Of a DNA stretch of 64,000 bases, positions 58,108-64,000 are shown in pieces (position 1 is the stretch's first letter; every line of letters begins with the position of its first letter). The DNA lies in contig CAZTVN010000001.1 of the NCBI GenBank assembly GCA_964617145.1, positions 1 through 64,000 on the forward strand, written 5' to 3'. Below the pieces are notes generated by a model. The model made no database searches. It saw nothing but the letters and a program-made list of their open reading frames with translations, and was not told the DNA's origin. The translations under genes were made by a program, and so were the position numbers. Origin of the DNA: CAZTVN01 sp964617145 (GTDB taxonomy: Bacteria > Patescibacteriota > Gracilibacteria > UBA1369 > JACRIC01).

Positions 58108-61100
58108 TTAAGTTTCAACGAAATTTTCATCAGCAACTTCTTCAAACGCATCTTCTTCGGTCAAAATTTCTCCTGTTTCATCTTTAAGATTTGATGCAAT
58201 TTCTTTTTCTCTGGGGGTTATGGTTGCGCCAGCTGTTTCCTCTTCTTCTACTTCTTCAAGAAAGTGTTCAGCATCTTCAGCAATCCATTGATCTTTATCT
58301 ATTTGCATAAGTTCAACTTTTAATCCAAGGCTTTGTAGTTCTTTTACCAATACATTAAAGCTTTCTGGGGTACGAGGTTTGTAAATAGGTTCTCCTTTAA
58401 CAATGGCTTCATAAGCTTTTGCTCTTCCCCTGACATCATCAGATTTGATCGTTAACATTTCTTGAAGTATATGGGCTGCGCCATAGGCTTCAAGTGCCCA
58501 TACCTCCATTTCTCCAAATCTCTGCCCCCCGTGTTGGGCTTTTCCTCCGAGAGGTTGTTGCGTGACAAGAGAGTAAGGACCTACTGAACGAGCATGAATT
58601 TTATCCTCAATTAGGTGACTTAATTTCATAATGTAGGTTATTCCTACCGTTGTTGGCCGATCAAATGCTTCTCCCGTTCGACCATCATAGAGTTGTATTT
58701 TCCCACTTTCTTCGAGATTTGATTTTTTTAGAAGTTCGTGGATTTTTTCCGGACGTACTCCATCTAAAGCTGGAGAGGCTACCTGCATATTAAGTTTCGA
58801 TGCAGCCCAGCCAAGATGCGTTTCAAGAATTTGTCCAATATTCATACGACTAGCAACCCCGAGAGGATTTAAAATGATGTCAACGGGAGTCCCATCTGGA
58901 AGATACGGCATATCTTCTTGAGGGACGATAATTGATATTACTCCCTTATTTCCGTGTCGACCTGCTACTTTATCGCCGACTGAAATTTTTCTCATTTGCG
59001 CGACATTAACTTTTATTTGTTTATTCACCCCTGTTGAAAGTTCGTCTCCATTTTCTCTTGAGAAGATTTGTACTCCCACTACTTTTCCTCCTTCTCCGCC
59101 AGGGAGTCTTAAGGAAGAATCTTTTACATCTTTTGCTTTTTCTCCAAAAATCGCACGAAGAAGTCGCTCTTCTGCCGTGAGTTCTGTTTCACCTTTTGGA
59201 GTAATTTTTCCAACCAAGATATCTCCTTCTTTTACCGAGGCTCCAATTCGGACCACACCATCTTCATCAAGATCTTTAAGACGGGCTTCCCCCACATTTG
59301 GTATGTCTCTTGTAACGGTCTCTGGACCGAGTTTTGTATCTCGAATATCGATAGTGAATGATTCGATATGCACTGATGAATATACGTCGTCTCGCAGAAG
59401 TCTTTCTGAGATTACTACCGCGTCTTCGAAATTGTATCCACGGAATGCCATATAAGCGACTACGAGATTTTCTCCTAGAGCGAGTTCGCCGTTTTCAATA
59501 GCTGGCCCATCACAAAGCACATCTCCTTTTTTCACTCGCTGATTTTTTTCTATGATTGGACGTTGATGTATGCAGGTTGCTTGATTTGATCGGACGTAGC
59601 TTAAGAGATCGTATTTTATTTTTCTTCCACTATCGTAGAGAATGGTTATTTGGCCGGCATCGACGCTTAAGACAATTCCATTCTCTTCAGCAATAAAGCA
59701 GTGTCCCGAGCTTATAGCCGCTATTCGCTCCATACCGGTTCCCACAATTGGCGCTTGTGGACGAAGGAGTGGTACTGCTTGGCGTTGCATGTTTGATCCC
59801 ATGGATGCACGGGTATTATCGTCGTGTTCTAGGAATGGAATGAGCGATGTTGTCACGGAGATAATTTGTTTTGGTGAAACATCGATGTGTGTAATGTCAT
59901 TAATGTGAGCTAAAATTGGTTCTCCATTCTTTCGAGATGCAGCTCGCGTACCAATAATTTGTTTTTTTTCGTTTGTAGGAGTGTTGGCTTCAGCAATGAC
60001 AAGGTCTCTTTCAGATTCCGCATCAAAATATTCGACTTTTGATGTCAAATAAGCATTAACTGGAATTTCTTTCTCATATTGTTTAATTTTTTTTATCTTT
60101 TGAATTATTTCTTTCGTGAGAGCTTGTCCGGAACGTACGATAATTTTTTTCGTTTTTGCATCGCTTATCGTTTTGCTTACGGTATAACCTAAAGCTTTAT
60201 CCGGGCTAATCGTGTTTCGTATTTCCCTGAAAGGAGTTTCGATGAAACCATATTTATTTACCTTTGCATAACTTGCGAGATGTACCACAAGTCCAATGTT
60301 TGGTCCTTCAGGAGTAGCAATGGGACAAATACGTCCATAGTGAGATGCGTGTACATCTCGGACATCAAAGGATGCACGTTCACGCGAAAGACCACCTGGC
60401 CCCATAGCTGAAAGACGACGCTTGTGAGCGAGTTCCGAAAGAGGATTGGTTTGATCCATAAACTGTGAAAGTTGAGAACTCGCAAAAAATTCGCGTAGTG
60501 CCGCTGTTATCGGGCGTGAATTGATAAGTTGAGTTGGAGTCACGGTATCGAGATCCATTACAGTCATTCTGTCTTTCGCGATGCGATCCGTACGAAGTAG
60601 TCCAACTCGAAACTTATTTTGTACGAGTTCCCCAACCGCTCTTACTCGTCGATTGCTTAAGTGATCAATATCGTCAGGTACTTTTTCGCCGTTGTTGAGT
60701 TGAATAAGATATTTTAGAATATGTACAAGATCTTGAATTTGAAAAATGTGATGTTTAGGATCGTTTGGAATATTGATTTTAAATCTTTTATTGAATTTAT
60801 AGCGCGCAACCGGGCCCATGTCATATTTTCGGTAATCGAAAAACATTGATTGAATGAGCGATTTTGCGTTTTCAGGAGTTGCCAGATCGCCGGGACGTAT
60901 TTTCCGATAAATATTTTTGTACGCCTCATCAACAGTTTTTGCTGGATCTTTTTCTAAGGTATTGAGAATATAATCAATATTTGTGTTTATATTGACATCT
61001 TTAAAGATATTCAAAATTTCTTTGTCTGTTTCGTAGCCAAAAACTCGAAACAAACTTGTAACAGGAATTTTTCGTTTTCGATCTATTTTTACAGAGATTA

Positions 61101-61725
61101 TACCCTTCTTATCTGTCTCGATTTCGAGCCACGCTCCTCGCTTTGGGATAACTTTTGCGCAGCAAAATTCTGGAGCCATACTATTTCGAAAAAAGAAAAC
61201 TCCTGGTGATCGCACCAACTGGCTTACTACCACTCGTTCTATACCATTGATAATAAATGTTCCTTTATCAGTCATGAGAGGTATCCCTCCCAAAAAGATA
61301 TCTTGTTCTTTAATTTCTCCTGTTTCTTTATTAATAAGTTGAACATGAACTTTTAGAGGGGCTTCGTAACTCAAGTTTTTTTCTTTACATTCATAAGGCG
61401 TATACTTGGCTTCTCCTATCGAGTGTTTTTGGAAATGGAGTTCGAGCTTTTTATTGGAGAAATCGGATATTGGTGAAATTTCGTCTAAAAGTTCCCTTAT
61501 TCCTTCTTCAAGAAACCATTTATAGGCTTGAATTTGGACCTCAATAAGATGGGGTAGGGCATAATCATCGTCGCGATTGTGAAAATGCACCCGCTTTGTT
61601 GGCGCTATTATTATTTTTGGTTCAATGAGCTTTTCGGGCTTTTGAACCTTTGTTTTTTGTTTTTTGTTTTTTGTTTTAGGAGCAATTTTTTTTATTTTTT
61701 TTGAGGAAGATAGAGACTTTGTCAT
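58108..61725 (-). CDS. rpoB: RNA polymerase beta subunit
   Basis: The 1205-residue catalytic subunit. The rifampicin-binding region reads [20 protein letters not shown] and [16 protein letters not shown], with the usual residues of drug-sensitive enzymes (Asp, His/Arg and Ser at the main positions). The C-terminal [20 protein letters not shown] is intact. About 40 Lys-rich residues precede the normal start. No rplJ-rplL pair lies upstream. Confidence 0.98.
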   Translation of the reverse strand: MTKSLSSSKKIKKIAPKTKNKKQKTKVQKPEKLIEPKIIIAPTKRVHFHNRDDDYALPHLIEVQIQAYKWFLEEGIRELLDEISPISDFSNKKLELHFQKHSIGEAKYTPYECKEKNLSYEAPLKVHVQLINKETGEIKEQDIFLGGIPLMTDKGTFIINGIERVVVSQLVRSPGVFFFRNSMAPEFCCAKVIPKRGAWLEIETDKKGIISVKIDRKRKIPVTSLFRVFGYETDKEILNIFKDVNINTNIDYILNTLEKDPAKTVDEAYKNIYRKIRPGDLATPENAKSLIQSMFFDYRKYDMGPVARYKFNKRFKINIPNDPKHHIFQIQDLVHILKYLIQLNNGEKVPDDIDHLSNRRVRAVGELVQNKFRVGLLRTDRIAKDRMTVMDLDTVTPTQLINSRPITAALREFFASSQLSQFMDQTNPLSELAHKRRLSAMGPGGLSRERASFDVRDVHASHYGRICPIATPEGPNIGLVVHLASYAKVNKYGFIETPFREIRNTISPDKALGYTVSKTISDAKTKKIIVRSGQALTKEIIQKIKKIKQYEKEIPVNAYLTSKVEYFDAESERDLVIAEANTPTNEKKQIIGTRAASRKNGEPILAHINDITHIDVSPKQIISVTTSLIPFLEHDDNTRASMGSNMQRQAVPLLRPQAPIVGTGMERIAAISSGHCFIAEENGIVLSVDAGQITILYDSGRKIKYDLLSYVRSNQATCIHQRPIIEKNQRVKKGDVLCDGPAIENGELALGENLVVAYMAFRGYNFEDAVVISERLLRDDVYSSVHIESFTIDIRDTKLGPETVTRDIPNVGEARLKDLDEDGVVRIGASVKEGDILVGKITPKGETELTAEERLLRAIFGEKAKDVKDSSLRLPGGEGGKVVGVQIFSRENGDELSTGVNKQIKVNVAQMRKISVGDKVAGRHGNKGVISIIVPQEDMPYLPDGTPVDIILNPLGVASRMNIGQILETHLGWAASKLNMQVASPALDGVRPEKIHELLKKSNLEESGKIQLYDGRTGEAFDRPTTVGITYIMKLSHLIEDKIHARSVGPYSLVTQQPLGGKAQHGGQRFGEMEVWALEAYGAAHILQEMLTIKSDDVRGRAKAYEAIVKGEPIYKPRTPESFNVLVKELQSLGLKVELMQIDKDQWIAEDAEHFLEEVEEEETAGATITPREKEIASNLKDETGEILTEEDAFEEVADENFVET

Positions 61726-61759
61726 GATAATTTGGATATTTTAAAAAGAGTCTCAAGGT

Positions 61760-61847
61760 GCTATCTTCCGCTACTCATCCATATTAATCCCACTCTTAAA
61801 TTTTTTCATTGTAAGAGAAAATTTTTGTGGGTTTTTTATCTGATAGC
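61760..61847 (-). promoter_or_regulatory. Foldable leader of the rpoB transcript
   Basis: Within the roughly 120 nt leader, three nested complementary pairs are seen: GCTATC/GATAGC (61842-61847 with 61760-61765), CCCAC/GTGGG (61827-61831 with 61789-61793) and CTCTT/AAGAG (61813-61817 with 61793-61797). They could form one stacked structure around the start of the transcript. A regulatory role in RNA polymerase synthesis is inference. Confidence 0.4.
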
Positions 61848-61854
61848 TTGTATT

Positions 61855-61882
61855 ATTTTACTCATTTTTTCTCTTAAGTCAA
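61855..61882 (-). promoter_or_regulatory. Promoter of rpoB-ssb-rpoC
   Basis: Minus strand: -35 TTGACT (61882-61877), 16 bp spacer, -10 TAAAAT (61860-61855). Hexamers and spacing equal those of the atp promoter. It lies in the 207 bp gap 61726-61932, the rest of which is the leader and AT-rich sequence. Confidence 0.75.
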
Positions 61883-61932
61883 ATGAAAGTATTTTCGAGA
61901 ATGAAAATAACTTGCTTTTTTTATAAAATATT

Positions 61933-62679
61933 TTATTTTTGCAAAAAATATTTTTCGTAGAATGTTTTGCATTCTTTTAGATTTGTCATTACTCGTTCGT
62001 CGTTTCCTGCCTCGAGATATTTTGATAAGATTTTTAGAGAAATCGCTCCTTTATAGTTAAAATCTTTGAGTTTTGTTAAGAAGCTTTCGAGAGGCAGTAT
62101 GCCTTTTGTCGGTAAATTATGCCCTTGTCCTCGATATACATTGGAAAGATGAATGTGCACAAGATAATCCTTTAATAGGCTTGAAACTTTTATAATTTCT
62201 TCTTTTTTTTCTGCGAGACGAGAAGTATCAAGGCAAGCGTGTTTAAAGCGTTTGAGTTCGACTAAATTGTTCATGGCTCTTTGGGGGATGATCCCAAAAT
62301 AGGTTTTTGGAGAGGCATTTTCTAGCGCTATTGAGAGATTTTCTTTCTTTCGAAGTTTTGGGATTTGTGTTTTAAACCATTGGATTTCTCGAAATTGTGT
62401 GATTCTTGGAGGCTGAACAATGATGATTTTTACCTCAATTTTTTTTGCCATTTCTACGGCATTCAAAATATCTCTATGGCTTGAATTGAGGCCTAGCTGA
62501 AGAGCGACAATGGGAAGATTGTATGTTTTTATAAGTTCGTGTAAATAGTCTGCGTTTAAGGTGTCAAAATTTGACGGATCGAGTGTAATATCGATACCAT
62601 CAAATCCAGCTTCTTTTACAAAGGCGAAAATACGGTTTAAGCCGTAACCTTCCAGAGATTCTGAGGAAAGTGTGAGCAT
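61933..62679 (-). CDS. Xylose isomerase-like TIM-barrel protein
   Basis: The 248-residue protein is of the sugar phosphate isomerase/epimerase (AP endonuclease 2-like) superfamily. Features are the barrel start AGFDGIDITLDPSNF, IALENASPKTYFG with the metal-ligand Glu, CLDTSRLA and VHIHLSNVYRGQGHNLPTKG with Asp/His metal positions, and GAISLKILSKY near the end. Substrate unknown. It stands alone between serS (72 bp upstream) and rpoB. Confidence 0.85.
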   Translation of the reverse strand: MLTLSSESLEGYGLNRIFAFVKEAGFDGIDITLDPSNFDTLNADYLHELIKTYNLPIVALQLGLNSSHRDILNAVEMAKKIEVKIIIVQPPRITQFREIQWFKTQIPKLRKKENLSIALENASPKTYFGIIPQRAMNNLVELKRFKHACLDTSRLAEKKEEIIKVSSLLKDYLVHIHLSNVYRGQGHNLPTKGILPLESFLTKLKDFNYKGAISLKILSKYLEAGNDERVMTNLKECKTFYEKYFLQK

Positions 62680-62751
62680 GAGGCGTTTTTCTATATATTT
62701 TTTATCTTTATATCATAGCAGAAATTGGTTTTGTGTTCAAGTGCTCTGAAG

Positions 62752-64000
62752 CTATTTTGGGAGCGGTTCGATTACTGATTTTCCGATATATCCTTGCAAA
62801 ACTTCGGGGACTCTTATTGATCCGTCTTGATTTTGATAATTTTCGAGGATGGCGATTAAGGTACGTCCAATGGCACAGGCTGTACCATTTAAGGTGTGAA
62901 GGATTTCATTTTTCCCCTTTCCTGCTTTATAGCGGATGTTTGATCTTCTTGCTTGAAAATCCGTGCAATTTGAACAGCTTGTAAGTTCTCTATAGGCAGA
63001 TTGGCCTGGCAACCAGACTTCGATATCGTATTTTTTTGCTGCTGGTGCTCCGAGATCGCCACTGCAAATATTAACTACTTGATAATGCAAGCCAAGTTCT
63101 TGCATGATTTCTTCTTCGATTGTAAGGATGAAATCGTGTTCTTCTTCTGATTTTTCTGGATGACAAAAGCTGAACATTTCGATTTTGTCGAATTGGTGAA
63201 CGCGCAAGATCCCTCGTGTATCTTTGCCGTATGTTCCTGCTTCGCGTCGAAAGCAAGTTGAAAAACCAGCGTAGCGTAGTGGTAATTTTTCGGAAGGGAT
63301 GATCTGGTTAAAATGGAGCATGCAAAGCGGTACTTCGGCTGTTCCTACAAGATAAAGGTCGTCGTCTTCGGGATTTACATGGTAGATTTGATTTCGATCT
63401 GCGGGGAAAAATCCGGTTCCAAACATGGCTTTTTCTTGTACTAATACAGGTGGTATTATTGGTATGAAGCCTTTTTGTATGAGTTTTTTCATTGTAAATT
63501 GTATGAGGGCGAACTCTAAAAGCACGGCTTCATTTTTTAAATAATAGAAGCGCGAACCAGAGGTTTTTGAGGCACTTTCAATATCAATGAGATTGAGTTT
63601 TTCCCCGAGTTCTACGTGGTCAACTGGAGTGAAATCAAATTCGGGTTTTTCTCCTATGGTTTTTATTACGAGATTTTCGGATGAATCTTGTCCGTCGGGA
63701 ACAGATGGGAGAGGCGGATTGGGAATCAAGATGAGTTCGTTATCGAGCTGATTTTTGAGATTTCTCATTTTTCCCATTATCTCTCTCTCTTCGTCGCTTA
63801 CTTTTTGCATTGAGGCAATGAGTTCCTCTTTTTCTTTTTCTTCCACTTTGGCGATCATTTCAGATGTTTTGTTTTTTTTTGCTTTCAATTCTTCAGTTTT
63901 TTGTAAAAGTTCTCGATATTCTTGATCGAGTGAAATCACGTTGTCGATGAGTTTTTCTTCCGCTCCTTTACGAGCAATATTTTTTTTGATGGTTTCTTTT
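62752..64000 (-). CDS. serS: Seryl-tRNA synthetase (5' end beyond the window)
   Basis: Class II synthetase charging tRNA-Ser. The tRNA-binding coiled coil (EYRELLQKTEELKAKKNKTS and on), motif 2 (FRREAGTYGKDTRGILRVHQ) and the motif 3 region (GRTLIAILENYQ) are present. A GTG at 63939 could be taken as start, but the frame stays open to 64000. It encodes KKNIARKGAEEKLIDNV, which matches the normal SerRS N-terminus. The gene is therefore cut by the window edge and its true start is not seen. Confidence 0.95.
   Translation of the reverse strand, partial: KETIKKNIARKGAEEKLIDNVISLDQEYRELLQKTEELKAKKNKTSEMIAKVEEKEKEELIASMQKVSDEEREIMGKMRNLKNQLDNELILIPNPPLPSVPDGQDSSENLVIKTIGEKPEFDFTPVDHVELGEKLNLIDIESASKTSGSRFYYLKNEAVLLEFALIQFTMKKLIQKGFIPIIPPVLVQEKAMFGTGFFPADRNQIYHVNPEDDDLYLVGTAEVPLCMLHFNQIIPSEKLPLRYAGFSTCFRREAGTYGKDTRGILRVHQFDKIEMFSFCHPEKSEEEHDFILTIEEEIMQELGLHYQVVNICSGDLGAPAAKKYDIEVWLPGQSAYRELTSCSNCTDFQARRSNIRYKAGKGKNEILHTLNGTACAIGRTLIAILENYQNQDGSIRVPEVLQGYIGKSVIEPLPK

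Overview
The window reads as a compact, AT-rich genome fragment of a Candidate Phyla Radiation (Patescibacteria) bacterium. Three observations support this. The ribosomal operon lacks rpmD (uL30), with rpsE and rplO only 6 bp apart, which is a hallmark of CPR genomes. Genes are packed with 1-30 bp spacers or short overlaps. Almost no gene has a Shine-Dalgarno motif. TGA is used as a stop (for example in TGA/ATG overlaps between genes), so the UGA=Gly code of Absconditabacteria/Gracilibacteria does not apply. I cannot place the lineage further from sequence alone.

Layout. (1) 74-6509, + strand: a complete F1Fo ATP synthase operon, atpBEFHAGDC, behind a clear promoter. (2) 6593-13830, + strand: a six-gene complex I/group 4 hydrogenase-like membrane complex. 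Its subunits match the small subunit (HyfI/NuoB), HyfB, HyfC, HyfE, HyfF and a NuoC-NuoD-type large subunit. All four Ni-binding cysteines of the large subunit and three of the four iron-sulphur ligands of the small subunit are replaced, while the ion-path Glu/Lys residues of the membrane subunits are kept. No ferredoxin-like subunit is present. This is an energy-converting-hydrogenase-related (Ehr-like) complex that looks stripped of redox chemistry, next to the ATP synthase, and it is the most interesting system here. (3) 13870-17077, - strand: a DnaQ-type exonuclease fused to a decayed DinG-like region, then carA. (4) 17220-22361, + strand: a DUF475/TerC-like membrane protein and pyrB, pyrC, pyrD, pyrK. 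(5) 22397-22671: a nested palindromic element. (6) 22683-26779, - strand: a Clp ATPase with two unrecognised proteins. (7) 27039-28822, + strand: pyrE and pyrF separated by a second palindromic element. (8) 28797-33337, - strand: rsmA, a DUF167 protein, a Ca2+-type P-ATPase and trmD. (9) 33359-61725, - strand: the str-S10-spc-alpha ribosomal super-cluster with rpoA, rpoB, rpoC, fusA, tuf, secY, adk, map and infA; ssb sits between rpoB and rpoC. (10) 61933-64000, - strand: a TIM-barrel protein and serS, which runs off the window.

How it fits together. UMP synthesis is encoded from CarA to PyrF, with only carB missing from the window; the PyrD/PyrK pair is the class 1B, NAD-linked dihydroorotate dehydrogenase. 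Several promoters share a recognisable pattern (TTGACT or similar, 16-18 bp, TAAAAT/TAAACT/TATAAT) in front of atpB, pyrB, rplC, rpoB, tuf, rpsL and the clp-linked operon. The rpoB and rplC transcripts have foldable leaders. There is a 10-N assembly gap inside tuf at 50464-50473. I saw no tRNA, rRNA, CRISPR array, transposase or phage gene.
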